A DNA stretch of 64,000 nt from Bacillus massilioanorexius. Its GTDB lineage: Bacteria > Bacillota > Bacilli > Bacillales > DSM-1321. The notes below the pieces were generated by a model. The model was not told the DNA's origin, made no database searches, and saw only the letters and a program-made list of their open reading frames with translations. Of this stretch, positions 8,826 through 18,086 are shown one piece after another (the stretch's first letter is position 1; every line of letters begins with the position of its first letter). Position numbers and translations under genes: made by a program. The DNA lies in the NCBI RefSeq assembly GCF_902374955.1, contig NZ_CABKRX010000087.1, positions 124,001-188,000 of the forward strand, in the 5' to 3' direction.

Positions 8826-10058
8826 TTACTTACATTCATTTATTAATTCTAAAAAAGAATGCAAAATCCTACCAGATGAATCTAGCAATTTTCTCGTATT
8901 AACGACAGTACATTGGTGAACGAAGCTCTCAGCATCTTCATGAAATGCTATATGATCTTGGTAAATTTGCTTAAATGATGACAAATGACCATATTTTTCT
9001 TTATCTTCCTCACACCATTTTCCAAATTGACAATCGGTATGTGATGACACTTTTTTTGATCTGTTCAGCATTTTGAACAATATTGCGCAAAAAGTCTGCA
9101 TGATCATTTAAACGAGCTGCTAAAATGATCTTATCATTTTGCTTTTCATCTATTTGAATATGTGATTCCATGGTTTGATACAGGTCCTTCATATGTAAAC
9201 GTAACTTCTCACTAAATTCAGAGGACTCATGAAGCTCATGTGTTATTTCCATAATAGATGCTGAAGCTTCGTTTTGATTTTCGATCGCAGCATTTAACTC
9301 ATGAATGGCTGAATTGGATAATTGGATTTGATCGATATTTTCTTCTAGTGCTTTATTTAATACAGCTGTTTGATTAATAAATTTAGTTACATTATTCTGC
9401 AATGAAGTTAGAGAATGATCCGTATTATTAGAGCTCTTTTCAACATTTCTTGCTACTTCAGATACTTTAACTACTGAATCTTTTGTCTGCGAGGAAAGTT
9501 TACGAACTTCATCAGCTACTACAGCAAAGCCTTTACCACTCTCACCTGCTCGAGCAGCTTCAATTGAAGCATTTAATGATAATAAATTTGTTTGTGCTGC
9601 TATGTCCGCTATGTCATTTGTTATGGAATCTATTTGTGAAATTCTATTATGTAACTGTGTAGAATTTTCTAAAACACTTGAAATAGACATTTGAAAATCA
9701 TTTTTCAAATTGTTTAAATCAGAAAGTTTATTTAAATTATCATCGTTACTTAGTGATAGCTGATCCATTGTATTACTAATATGATTTATCGCAGCGGTAA
9801 TTTCTTCAGACGATGCAAATGTTTCATCACTTATGGATGTTAACCGGGTTGCCATTTCATTTTTAAGCTGTGATTCAAAGCAAATCAATTCTGTATGAGC
9901 TAATGTAAAGGATAAAAAAGCTTTAACAGTTTCCCTTTCAGCTTCTATTTGTAACAATTTACTTTCCATTCGTTTTTGCTCATTTAAAAGGTTTGCAAAT
10001 TTGCATTTTCATTTTGATCTGGCTGTATATCTATGCTTTCAGTCTTTCTCCAAAACAT
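8826..10058 (-). pseudogene. cytoplasmic methyl-accepting chemoreceptor with CZB domain, two frameshifts
   Basis: Starting at the ATG at 10058 (AGGGGGG upstream) the frame reads MFWRKTESIDIQPDQNE and stops near 9988. Coding continues one frame over (NLLNEQKRMESKLLQIE) through the receptor signalling hairpin (IAAQTNLLSLNASIEAARAGE...GFAVVADEVRKLS) to about 9062. There a run of seven A switches the frame; with six A the protein continues as IKKVSSHTDCQFGKWCEE and ends at 8826. The restored C-terminus has the zinc-binding CZB pattern: a His in LNDHADFLRN, the Cys in CQFGKWC and the His pair in HIAFHEDAE. No membrane segments, so it would be a soluble receptor. Either a decayed gene or two homopolymer errors in the assembly. 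Confidence 0.78.
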
Positions 10059-10155
10059 TTGTAAACCCCCCTATTTTCCCTCTATCACTATATTTTACTT
10101 GATATTCTACAATAACAACAATAAAGATTCTAAATAGTTAAAAAATACCAAAAAG

Positions 10156-10190
10156 AGGATTCCTGGATAGGAAAACCAGGAATCCTTCTT
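10156..10190 (-). terminator. terminator of the glutathione peroxidase gene
   Basis: AGGATTCCTGG and CCAGGAATCCT form an 11-base perfect stem, followed on the minus strand by CTTTTTGG. Confidence 0.75.
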
Positions 10191-10222
10191 TGTGTAAAAT
10201 AGCATTTTCTTAGATGTAGAAA

Positions 10223-10705
10223 TCATGTATTTAGTAGTTTTTTTATTTCCTCTTCAAAATCAAACGGTTTTGTTTGAGGAGAAAATCTTTTCACAACATT
10301 TCCTTCTCGATCAATTAGAAATTTGGTGAAATTCCATTTTATACCTTTAGAACCCATAACTCCAGGTGCTTCAGTTGCTAAATAACGAAATAGCGGATGA
10401 GCATTCTCTCCTTTTACAGCAATTCTCGAAAACATAGGAAATGTAACGCCATAATTTAGTCGACAGAAACTATCAATTTCCAGCTCGTCTCCAGGCTCTT
10501 GATTCATAAATTGGTTACATGGAAAGCCTAAAATAATGAATCCCTTTTCTTTATAGCGTTCATACAATGTTTGCAATTGTTCATATTGGGGTGTAAATCC
10601 ACACTTACTAGCCGTATTTACGATAACAATAACGTTACCCTTATATTGTTCTAACGATATTTTTTCCCCGTTAATAAGAGAAGCTTCAAAATCAAAAACT
10701 GTCAT
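10223..10705 (-). CDS. glutathione peroxidase family thiol peroxidase
   Basis: 160 residues, standard length. NTASKCGFTPQYEQLQTLY at about residue 31 carries the peroxidatic Cys (not selenocysteine), ILGFPCNQF at about 58 the second signature with a Cys that can act as resolving residue, and WNFTKFLIDREG at about 124 the catalytic Trp/Asn region. Bacterial homologues such as BsaA usually reduce peroxides with thioredoxin rather than glutathione. AGGGGCGAT precedes the ATG. Single-gene unit with its own terminator. Confidence 0.93.
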   Translation of the reverse strand: MTVFDFEASLINGEKISLEQYKGNVIVIVNTASKCGFTPQYEQLQTLYERYKEKGFIILGFPCNQFMNQEPGDELEIDSFCRLNYGVTFPMFSRIAVKGENAHPLFRYLATEAPGVMGSKGIKWNFTKFLIDREGNVVKRFSPQTKPFDFEEEIKKLLNT

Positions 10706-10796
10706 AATTAATCGCCCCTGACATTGATCTACTTAATTATTATAAAGTAAAGATATCATTTTACATAATAAAGCACCTTTTTAACGTGGTTGATTC

Positions 10797-11321
10797 TTAC
10801 TTTACATGAGTTAACATCTTTAGCGATTGAATACTATAATCAATCAGTTCGTATAAATTTTCCGCTTGATCTTCTGTTACAATTCTTTGGAATGAAACGA
10901 TGCTTTTCCATGAATAATGGGTTATCTCTCCATTTACATAGTGGAGGGACGTTTTTGTTTCAACTCTACGATCTTTCCCCCATATTTCTAGCAATTCGGA
11001 AGTAATATTTTCGACTTTACCTGAAAGTACTTCTTCTTTTTGCTGTGAAAAAAATTGAATCTCAATATACGCACCGGCAGCCTTTTCATCTTCTAACATT
11101 ATTTCTCCTGCTAGAAGTTCAATGTTGGAGCTAACAACTATACCAGCTGTTATTTCGGCATTATTCACTAGTTGAAACTGAATTTCAAAGTTCCTCGAAA
11201 GGATGGAAAGATCCACTATTTCCGCTCGATTAACAACTTTTATATCTCCAGTAAAATCAGCATCATAAACCGAGCCTTCTACAATAATTTTAAAATTTTC
11301 ATATGCTGTGGGATCAAACAT
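10797..11321 (-). CDS. hypothetical protein downstream of fhs
   Basis: 174 residues, no family recognised. Acidic, rich in beta-forming residues, no signal peptide, no membrane segment, no cysteine. It starts 13 bases after the fhs stop with GAGG upstream of the ATG, so it probably shares the fhs transcript. The repeated VEG/VVNRAEIVDLSIL/NNAEITAGIVV-like turns suggest a small beta-sandwich; that is inference. Confidence 0.7.
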   Translation of the reverse strand: MFDPTAYENFKIIVEGSVYDADFTGDIKVVNRAEIVDLSILSRNFEIQFQLVNNAEITAGIVVSSNIELLAGEIMLEDEKAAGAYIEIQFFSQQKEEVLSGKVENITSELLEIWGKDRRVETKTSLHYVNGEITHYSWKSIVSFQRIVTEDQAENLYELIDYSIQSLKMLTHVK

Positions 11322-11334
11322 ATTTTTTCCTCAC

Positions 11335-13029
11335 TTAAAATAGCCCAACAGCTTGGCCATTCTCACCAACATCCATATTTAAGGCAGCTGGAGACTTTGG
11401 TAAACCCGGCATCGTCATCACATCACCAGTCAATGCGACAATGAATCCAGCTCCAATACATGGTTTTAACTCTCTCACGGTAATCGTGAAATCTGTAGGC
11501 ATTCCTAGTTTTTGTGGATCATCTGAAAGTGAGTATTGTGTTTTTGCCATACATATCGGCAAATTACTCCATCCATTTGCTTCGATATCAACTAATTGTT
11601 TTTTAGCGGATAGTGAAAATTCCACATCTTTTGCACCGTAAATTTTCTGAGCAATGGCTTTAATTTTATTTTCAATTGTATCACTTACATCATATAAGTA
11701 AGTAAATTCATTTTCATTTTTTTCAATTAAAGAAACAAGTGTTTCAGCTAAACGTACTCCACCTGCCCCACCTTTTTCCCATACCTCGGTAAGTTCATAT
11801 TGAATACCATGTTGTTGGCACAGCTCATTGAAAGCTGCAATTTCTTCAGAGCTATCTGTAACAAATCGATTTAACGCAACAACAAATGGTAATCCAAAAG
11901 AGGCAATATTTTCACAATGCTTTTGAAGGTTTTTAAAACCATTTTGCAGTGCTTCAACATTTTCCTTAGCTAAATCTTTCTTACCAACTCCACCATGCAT
12001 TTTTAATGCACGAATTGTTGCAACAATGACCACAGCATCCGGTTTCATATTTGCACTTCTAGATTTAATATGTAAAAACTTTTCCGCACCTAAATCTGCA
12101 CCAAACCCAGCTTCTGTTACAACATAATCTCCCAATTTACGAGCCATTTTTGTAGCAATGACACTATTACATCCATGAGCGATATTTGCAAAAGGTCCTC
12201 CATGAACAAAAGCAGGTGTATGTTCAATAGTTTGAACTAAATTTGGAAGAATGGCGTCTTTTAATAAAAGAGTCAAAGCACCTTCTACACCTAAATCTGC
12301 CACTGTAATTGGTTTTCTTTGATATGTATAACCAATTACTATACGTGCTAATCTTCTTCTTAAATCTTCTATGTTTTCTGCTAAGCATAAGATTGCCATA
12401 ATTTCAGAAGCAACCGTAATATCAAAACCATCTTCACGTGGAACCCCTTGAACGGGTCCACCTAAACCAATTACGACTTTTCTAAGTGCCCTGTCATTTA
12501 AATCAACAACTCTTTTCCAAACGATTCTTCTTTGATCAATTTGCAATTCATTTCCTTGATGTATATGATTATCAATCATTGCAGCTAAAGCATTATTAGC
12601 AGTTGTAATAGCATGTAAATCTCCAGTGAAATGAAGGTTAATCTCATCCATCGGAAGTACTTGTGCATATCCTCCCCCACAAGCTCCACCTTTAATGCCC
12701 ATTACTGGACCTAAAGAAGGCTCACGCATGGCAATCACAGCTTTTTTACCAAGCTGATTCAACGCATCTCCAAGTCCAACAGTTACAGTCGATTTCCCTT
12801 CACCCGCGCTTGTTGGATTAATGGCTGTTACAAGGATCAGTTTTCCTTCTGCTTTGGTACTTGGCTTACTTAATACATCTAGTGAAACCTTTGCTTTGTA
12901 CTTCCCATACATATCGTATTCTTCAACATCCAAATGTAACGCCTCAGCTATATGTGAAATATGTTCCATTTGGGATTCATTTGCAATTTCTAAATCACTT
13001 TTGTACGTTTTCGTTGTTGATTTACTCAT
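11335..13029 (-). CDS. fhs: formate-tetrahydrofolate ligase
   Basis: 564 residues, typical for FTHFS (about 555-560). The P-loop TAINPTSAGEGKSTVTVG lies at about residue 69. GGAYAQVLPMDEINLHFTGD-like sequence near 116 and EAGFGADLGAEKF near 332 are family signatures, and LPKSPAALNMDV closes the protein. It makes 10-formyl-THF from formate, THF and ATP for one-carbon metabolism. AGGAGGC precedes the ATG. It is divergent from metA across 195 bases. Confidence 0.97.
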   Translation of the reverse strand: MSKSTTKTYKSDLEIANESQMEHISHIAEALHLDVEEYDMYGKYKAKVSLDVLSKPSTKAEGKLILVTAINPTSAGEGKSTVTVGLGDALNQLGKKAVIAMREPSLGPVMGIKGGACGGGYAQVLPMDEINLHFTGDLHAITTANNALAAMIDNHIHQGNELQIDQRRIVWKRVVDLNDRALRKVVIGLGGPVQGVPREDGFDITVASEIMAILCLAENIEDLRRRLARIVIGYTYQRKPITVADLGVEGALTLLLKDAILPNLVQTIEHTPAFVHGGPFANIAHGCNSVIATKMARKLGDYVVTEAGFGADLGAEKFLHIKSRSANMKPDAVVIVATIRALKMHGGVGKKDLAKENVEALQNGFKNLQKHCENIASFGLPFVVALNRFVTDSSEEIAAFNELCQQHGIQYELTEVWEKGGAGGVRLAETLVSLIEKNENEFTYLYDVSDTIENKIKAIAQKIYGAKDVEFSLSAKKQLVDIEANGWSNLPICMAKTQYSLSDDPQKLGMPTDFTITVRELKPCIGAGFIVALTGDVMTMPGLPKSPAALNMDVGENGQAVGLF

Positions 13030-13224
13030 AATAGCCTCCTATACATTTACCCTTTTCACCATAATTGTACCACGACAAATGATTATTGCTTATTATATTA
13101 TTGAACAAACAAAGATTTATATATTCAAAAAAATCAAAATATAATGGTTGAAACTTTGGTAAATACTTCTTTATAATGTCTATAATGTTTAATCTTCAAT
13201 GATAAGTAATGAGGAGGCTTTTAA

Positions 13225-14133
13225 ATGCCAATAAAAATTCCACAAGCATTACCGGCAAAAGATATATTAGAAAGTGAAAATATATTTGTTATGGGGGATG
13301 ATCGGGCTAGTACCCAAGATATTCGTCCATTAAATATATTAATCGTAAATATAATGCCTGAGAAAGAAAAAACAGAGGCTCAATTATTACGATTACTAGG
13401 TAATACACCGTTACAAGTAAATATAACATTTTTAAAAATGGAGACACACGAGTCCAAGAACACAAGTAAGTATCATCTAGACCAATTTTATCAAACCTTC
13501 GATGAAGTCAAGCATAGAAAATTTGATGGAATGATTGTTACTGGTGCACCGGTAGAAAAGCTCGCTTTTCAGGATGTAAACTATTGGGCTGAGCTTAGTA
13601 AAATTATGGATTGGTCTAAACGAAATGTTACTTCGTCTTTACATCTTTGTTGGGGAGCCCAAGCCGCTCTGTATCATCATTATCAAATTGACAAAATAGA
13701 ATTACCGAAAAAATGTAATGGAGTATATTTACATGAAGTCCTTAAAAGTAATGAAAAATTAGTACGAGGCTTTGATGATGTTTTCTTTGCACCTCACTCT
13801 CGATATACCGATGTATTCTCTAACGAAGTGGCTGCGCATCCAGATTTATTAATTCTAGCAACATCTGAAGAAGCTGGCATTTATATGATAGCATCCAGAG
13901 ACGGAAAACATATCATGATTACAGGACATCCTGAATATGAGTCAGATACATTATTACAAGAATATGAAAGAGATCAAAAAAAGGGAATGGACGTAGAAAT
14001 ACCAGAGCATTACTTTCCTAACAATGATCCGTTAAAAAAACCGGCTCATAAGTGGCGCAGCCATGCAAGCTTATTATTTTCTAACTGGCTAAACTATTAT
14101 GTTTATCAAGAAACACCGTATCAATGGGATTGA
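13225..14133 (+). CDS. metA: homoserine O-acyltransferase (acetyl- or succinyl-)
   Basis: 302 residues, normal MetA length. HLCWGAQAALYHHY at about 140 contains the nucleophile Cys, and GHPEYESDTLLQEY at about 234 the catalytic His and Glu. First step of methionine synthesis from homoserine; Bacillus MetA enzymes use acetyl-CoA, so acetyltransferase is the more likely activity. GAGGAGG upstream of the ATG. I looked for an S-box riboswitch in the 195-base leader and did not find its conserved elements. Confidence 0.95.
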   Translation: MPIKIPQALPAKDILESENIFVMGDDRASTQDIRPLNILIVNIMPEKEKTEAQLLRLLGNTPLQVNITFLKMETHESKNTSKYHLDQFYQTFDEVKHRKFDGMIVTGAPVEKLAFQDVNYWAELSKIMDWSKRNVTSSLHLCWGAQAALYHHYQIDKIELPKKCNGVYLHEVLKSNEKLVRGFDDVFFAPHSRYTDVFSNEVAAHPDLLILATSEEAGIYMIASRDGKHIMITGHPEYESDTLLQEYERDQKKGMDVEIPEHYFPNNDPLKKPAHKWRSHASLLFSNWLNYYVYQETPYQWD

Positions 14134-14187
14134 AAGTATAAGAATTTTTAAAAAATTATTAACCGCTATAAAAATACTTTAAAATGG

Positions 14188-14213
14188 AACGCCTGAGTCT
14201 TCAGGCGTTTTTT
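14188..14213 (+). terminator. metA terminator
   Basis: ACGCCTGA / TCAGGCGT stem with a GTCT loop followed by TTTTTT. Confidence 0.85.
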
Positions 14214-14305
14214 ATCCCCTTACTGACATTAATAGAACAAGTTCCACTATCTTAAACATTTTCATATTTTGAATATCAATAAACTAAAACGATTAGGGTG
14301 ATTTT

Positions 14306-15148
14306 ATGGATATTAATCAAAATACGGAAAACTATGCTTATACTAATGATTTATCTCAATACGCAACTTCTGAGACATATGGTGAGGGATCATTCCCTTA
14401 CAATGAACCCCATCCATACATTTATTCAAATCCACATCAGCAACAATTAGATCCACATCGCTATCCACCCTCTCCTATTATAGAAATTGGCTGGCAACCT
14501 GCTGGAGGATGGAATCCTAGTGGTGGATCGATGCCTGGCGGTGGACCAATGCCTGGTGGTGGACCGATGCCTGGTGGTGGAATGATGCCTGGTGGTGGAA
14601 TGATGCCTAGTGGTGGATCGATGCCTGGTGGTGGAATGATGCCTGGTAGTGGAATGATGCCTAGTGGTGGACCGATGCCTGGTGGTGGAATGATGCCTAG
14701 TGGTGGATCGATGCCTGGTGGTGGAATGATGCCTGGTAGTGGAATGATGCCTGGTGGTGGAATGATGCCTGGTGGTGGAATGATGCCTGGTGGTGGACCG
14801 ATGCCTGGTGGTGGAATGATGCCTAGTGGTGGAATGATGCCTGGTGGTGGAATGATGCCTGGTAGTGGAATGATGCCTGGTGGTGGAATGATGCCTGGTG
14901 GTGAACCGATGCCGATGCCTAGTGGTGGACCGATGCCTAGTGGTGGACCGATGCCTGGTGGTGGAATGATGCCTGGTGGTGGAATGATGCCTGGTGGTGG
15001 AATGATGCCTGGTAGTGGAATGATGCCTGGTGGTGGAATGATGCCTGGTGGTGAACCGATGCCTAGTGGTGGGTGGAACCCTGGTGGTGGATCGATGGCT
15101 GGCGGTGGATGGAATCTTGGCAGCGGACCAATGCCTGGTGGAAGATAA
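14306..15148 (+). CDS. Met/Pro/Gly hexapeptide-repeat protein, probable spore or surface protein
   Basis: 280 residues. The first 75 are Tyr/Pro/Asn/His-rich with no signal peptide. From there to the end the protein is some 35 copies of a six-residue unit of the form MPGGGM (variants MPSGGS, MPGSGM, MPGGEP, NPGGGS), encoded by an 18-bp tandem repeat. Longer blocks also recur: MPGSGMMPGGGMMPGGEP occurs twice. One unit is shortened to MP near residue 204. AGGGTG precedes the ATG at 14306. Composition recalls coat, exosporium or glue-like proteins and the CotD at the other end of the window, but I know of no named family. No transmembrane helix. The gene ends in a strong hairpin shared with mntR. 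Confidence 0.8.
   Translation: MDINQNTENYAYTNDLSQYATSETYGEGSFPYNEPHPYIYSNPHQQQLDPHRYPPSPIIEIGWQPAGGWNPSGGSMPGGGPMPGGGPMPGGGMMPGGGMMPSGGSMPGGGMMPGSGMMPSGGPMPGGGMMPSGGSMPGGGMMPGSGMMPGGGMMPGGGMMPGGGPMPGGGMMPSGGMMPGGGMMPGSGMMPGGGMMPGGEPMPMPSGGPMPSGGPMPGGGMMPGGGMMPGGGMMPGSGMMPGGGMMPGGEPMPSGGWNPGGGSMAGGGWNLGSGPMPGGR
14513..15140 (+). repeat. 18-bp tandem repeat (minisatellite) inside the hexapeptide gene
   Basis: Unit ATGATGCCTGGTGGTGGA, about 35 nearly in-phase copies. Substitutions fall mainly at the third to fifth codons (Gly to Ser, Met to Pro or Ser). One 6-bp partial unit (CCGATGCCGATG) shifts the phase but keeps the frame. The GC content is well above its surroundings. Such arrays vary in copy number by slippage or recombination, and are prone to assembly collapse. 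Confidence 0.9.
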
Positions 15149-15175
15149 TTAGAAAATTCAATAAAACGTTAGACA

Positions 15176-15230
15176 AAAAACATCTTTCTTTAGAAATAAA
15201 AAAATCATTTCTAAAGAAAGATGTTTTACA
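15176..15230. terminator. bidirectional terminator
   Basis: ACATCTTTCTTTAGAAAT and ATTTCTAAAGAAAGATGT form an 18-base perfect stem between convergent genes, with A-run on the left and TTTT on the right. Confidence 0.85.
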
Positions 15231-15255
15231 TAAGGAATTTTCATGAAGTTTTCAT

Positions 15256-15684
15256 TTATTCATTCGATTGTTCATTCATTTTTTGTATTTTTTCAAGCTC
15301 TCTCACTCTACTTAAATCTTCCTCAAAATACTGCACAAGATCTCCCACTCGATCGATTGAGTCCCAGCTTAGATGATGTTCAATCCCTTCAACATCTTGG
15401 TATATATTCTCTTCCTTCACGCCAATGATACGAAGAAGTTTTTCTAATAATTCATGTCTATATACGAGTCTTTTTCCAATCTTTTTACCTTTAGTAGTTA
15501 ATATAAGTCCGCGATATTTTTCATAAATTAAATAATCTTCATGATCTAGCTTTTGCACCATTTTTGTAACAGAGGATGGATGAACATTCAGATTTTCAGC
15601 AATATCTGATACTCTGGCATATCCTTTCTCTTCAATCAATATATATATTTGTTCAATATAATCTTCCATACTAGGTGTAGCCAT
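15256..15684 (-). CDS. mntR: manganese transport regulator MntR (DtxR family)
   Basis: 142 residues from the ATG at 15684 (GGGAGG 7 bases upstream); an ATG 15 bases further upstream is less well placed. Very close to B. subtilis MntR: TPSMEDYIEQIY, the winged helix VHPSSVTKMVQKL, YEKYRGL and EGIEHHLSW with the Mn-binding Asp8, Glu99, Glu102 and His103 positions retained. It represses Mn(II) uptake genes when Mn is plentiful. No target transporter is in the window. Confidence 0.96.
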   Translation of the reverse strand: MATPSMEDYIEQIYILIEEKGYARVSDIAENLNVHPSSVTKMVQKLDHEDYLIYEKYRGLILTTKGKKIGKRLVYRHELLEKLLRIIGVKEENIYQDVEGIEHHLSWDSIDRVGDLVQYFEEDLSRVRELEKIQKMNEQSNE

Positions 15685-15845
15685 CCTGTATCCTCCCATT
15701 CAAAAACTATCAAATAAATTTTACTATAAATATGGTTTAATCTCAAGGAAGGACAAGATAATCACTTACTTACACCCTCGATAAAGAAATACCTATCTAC
15801 TTTTTCATTCTTACTACTAAATTAGGTTATATATGCTAAAAAATA

Positions 15846-15891
15846 AAGGGCATCTAAAAAGTTAATTGTAACTCATTTTAGATCACCCTTA
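15846..15891 (-). terminator. trhO terminator
   Basis: On the minus strand AAGGGTGATCTAAAA pairs with TTTTTAGATGCCCTT, followed by TATTTTTT. Confidence 0.7.
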
Positions 15892-15906
15892 TTAATCCAT
15901 TATAAA

Positions 15907-16857
15907 TTATGATAATTTGTTTAATCTTTCAAGGACTTCCTCTTTAGATAATTGATGTTCAGCAACATATCTATTCCTTGGATGAGCACTACATTCAATA
16001 GTACATCCTCTTAAATGTTTATGTTCATTTTCTTCTGAACAAAGGATTTGTCTATTACACTCTGGATTACCACAATTCACGTATCTCTCACATGGCTCAT
16101 TTGTAAAATGGTCTCTCCCAATAATAACGTGCTCCTTACGATTGACAGGTACACTGATACGCTCATCAAATACATACAGTTTACCATCCCAATTTTCTCC
16201 TTGCACTACAGAGTCTTTACCATATACAACAATACCACCGTGCAATTGGCTAACATCTTTAAAACCTTCTTTTAGTAACCAACCTGAAAATTTTTCACAA
16301 CGAATACCGCCCGTACAATAGGTTAGGATTTTCTTATCCATAAACATTTCTTTATTTTCTCTCACCCATTGTGGCAAATCTCTAAAATTACGAATATCTG
16401 GTCTTATAGCACCTTTAAAGTGTCCTAAATCATATTCATAATCATTTCTTGCATCAATTACAACCGTATCCTCTTGCTTCATCGCTTCATAAAATTCCAG
16501 CGGGCTTAAATATTGCCCTGTTATTTCATTTGGATTTATATCATCTTCTAATTTAAGAGTCACAATTTCTTTTCTTGGTCGAACATGCATTTTCTTAAAG
16601 GCATGACAATCTGCTTCATCAATCTTAAACACAATTTTGTTAAAAAGAGGATGTTTTTTCATCATGTCCATGTATTGGTTTGTTTGACTCACTGTTCCCG
16701 AAACCGTTCCATTAATTCCTTCGCTACCTATAAGTATTCTTCCTTTTAAACCAAGATTTTTACAGAATTGCAAATGCTCCGCCGCCAATTCTTCAGGATT
16801 TTCAATCGGCACATATAAATAATACAATAATACTCTATATTCTTTTATTTCAATCAT
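15907..16857 (-). CDS. trhO: tRNA uridine(34) hydroxylase, rhodanese family (TrhO/YbfQ)
   Basis: 316 residues. N-terminal UPF0176 domain (YYLYVPIENPEELAAEH; RILIGSEGINGTVSG near residue 40), then a rhodanese domain with the active-site loop YCTGGIRCEKF at about 180, and a C-terminal Cys-rich region (CGNPECNRQILC...CSAHPRNRY). Known members hydroxylate U34 of certain tRNAs using prephenate-derived chemistry or O2. AAAGGGG precedes the ATG. Single-gene unit. Confidence 0.92.
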   Translation of the reverse strand: MIEIKEYRVLLYYLYVPIENPEELAAEHLQFCKNLGLKGRILIGSEGINGTVSGTVSQTNQYMDMMKKHPLFNKIVFKIDEADCHAFKKMHVRPRKEIVTLKLEDDINPNEITGQYLSPLEFYEAMKQEDTVVIDARNDYEYDLGHFKGAIRPDIRNFRDLPQWVRENKEMFMDKKILTYCTGGIRCEKFSGWLLKEGFKDVSQLHGGIVVYGKDSVVQGENWDGKLYVFDERISVPVNRKEHVIIGRDHFTNEPCERYVNCGNPECNRQILCSEENEHKHLRGCTIECSAHPRNRYVAEHQLSKEEVLERLNKLS

Positions 16858-17268
16858 TATTCTACCCCTTTAATTCATAACTGTTACACTTTAATTTACT
16901 ACTATTTCAACTATGGGAAAATTATTAACAATCGGAAAGCACCTCAAAATATTAAAGGTTTAATAGGATAATTGCAAATCATCCGATTCAAGTGTGATAG
17001 AATCCATAAAAATGCTTCTTCAAGTTCAATAAACTGACAATTTCGAAAGTAGCATGTATAATTCATTTGGAACTTGTTACATTTATCCAGACTATTATAT
17101 TTCTTTAATCGATTGACTGTAATTATTCATTATAGATTTAATAATTACTATAAATCCCTTTTAGAAATGTTTTAGCAAAATAATGACAACTATACGATAT
17201 GCATCGTTCATTTTAGATGTTTATTAGACTTTAACAGATAAGCTAAATGATTTTAGGAGGAGATTTCA
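16858..17268. other. intergenic, divergent promoters
   Basis: 411 bases with no reading frame. On the minus strand TTATAGTAATTATTA (17139-17153) differs from the PerR/Fur-type consensus TTATAATNATTATAA at two positions and lies 115 bases before the FMN reductase. Nothing else is evident. Confidence 0.35.
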
Positions 17269-17805
17269 TTGAAAATTGTAGGACTATCAGGATCAGTCAT
17301 TGGAGCAAAAACAGCATTAGCTGTTAATGAAGTACTATTGGCAGCGCAGAAACAGCATCCAGAAATTGAAATAGAATTAGTGGATTTACGCGACTATAAC
17401 GTAGAACTTGTCGTTGGTAAACCTTTTCTAAATTACAACGGAGACACACAAACGGTAGTAAATAAAATTATAAACGCAGATATCTTAGTAATAGGAACAC
17501 CAATCTATCAAGCATCTATTACCGGTGTATTAAAAAATCTATTTGATCACTTACCAACAGACGCACTTCAATCAAAGGTTACAGGGCTTTTAACAACTGC
17601 TGGATCAGAAAAGCATTTCCTTGTATTAGATACACAATTAAAACCCATTCTTTCTTTTTTCAAAGCAAATATTGCCGCTAATAATGTATTTGTTCATAAT
17701 AGCTGCTTTAATAAAGAAAATGAAATTATTAACGAAGATGTAAAAAATCGGATAGAGCTTTTAGCTGAAGAACTAGTATTTATGCAAACGAAATTACACT
17801 GCTAG
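17269..17805 (+). CDS. NADPH-dependent FMN reductase (SsuE/ArsH-type flavodoxin fold)
   Basis: 178 residues, TTG start at 17269 with TAGGAGG 8 bases upstream. VGLSGSVIGAKT at residue 4 is the phosphate-binding loop of flavodoxin-like reductases, VIGTPIYQASITGVLKNLFDHL at about 75 is the FMN-binding family signature. It would reduce FMN with NAD(P)H, typically to feed a monooxygenase; no alkanesulfonate or other monooxygenase gene is adjacent. A PerR-like box lies upstream (17139). Followed by a strong terminator. Confidence 0.87.
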   Translation: MKIVGLSGSVIGAKTALAVNEVLLAAQKQHPEIEIELVDLRDYNVELVVGKPFLNYNGDTQTVVNKIINADILVIGTPIYQASITGVLKNLFDHLPTDALQSKVTGLLTTAGSEKHFLVLDTQLKPILSFFKANIAANNVFVHNSCFNKENEIINEDVKNRIELLAEELVFMQTKLHC

Positions 17806-17837
17806 TAAACTCTATACACATATTATTTCAAAGTAAA

Positions 17838-17886
17838 ATGAAGAAGGCGTTCCAATATATTTGAAACGCCTTCTTCATTTTTTTGC
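17838..17886 (+). terminator. terminator of the FMN reductase gene
   Basis: ATGAAGAAGGCGTT pairs with AACGCCTTCTTCAT, then seven or more T. Confidence 0.88.
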
Positions 17887-17904
17887 TCAGTTAAAACTCA
17901 CTGT

Positions 17905-18005
17905 CAATCTAGGGAAAAACAATCGCTTTCCAAGGACAGTTCGTGATCTTCCTCGTTCGCTACAACTCAATGTGAAACTGATTTCCCGCAGGTATCTCGC
18001 TATTT
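17905..18005. repeat. degenerate Bacillus-type intergenic palindromic element C
   Basis: CAATCGCTTTCCAAGGACAG ... CTGATTTCCCGCAGGTATCTCGC: outer parts are roughly complementary in the manner of elements A, D and E. Non-coding, between convergent genes. Confidence 0.4.
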
Positions 18006-18086
18006 TCGCCACCTTTGTATCAAAATCAACCAAAAAGTTTAACAGAGCTACTTTTTTATATAAGCATTTAATAAAATTGCGATTTA

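Noticed and set aside
10223..10705. selenocysteine glutathione peroxidase
   Set aside because: The active-site codon is TGT (Cys) in SKCGF; no in-frame TGA.
13030..13224. S-box (SAM) riboswitch before metA
   Set aside because: The leader is too short and none of the conserved S-box stems or the GA-rich internal loops could be found.
14513..15140. CRISPR-like direct repeats
   Set aside because: The 18-bp units are contiguous, in frame and without unique spacers; it is a coding minisatellite.
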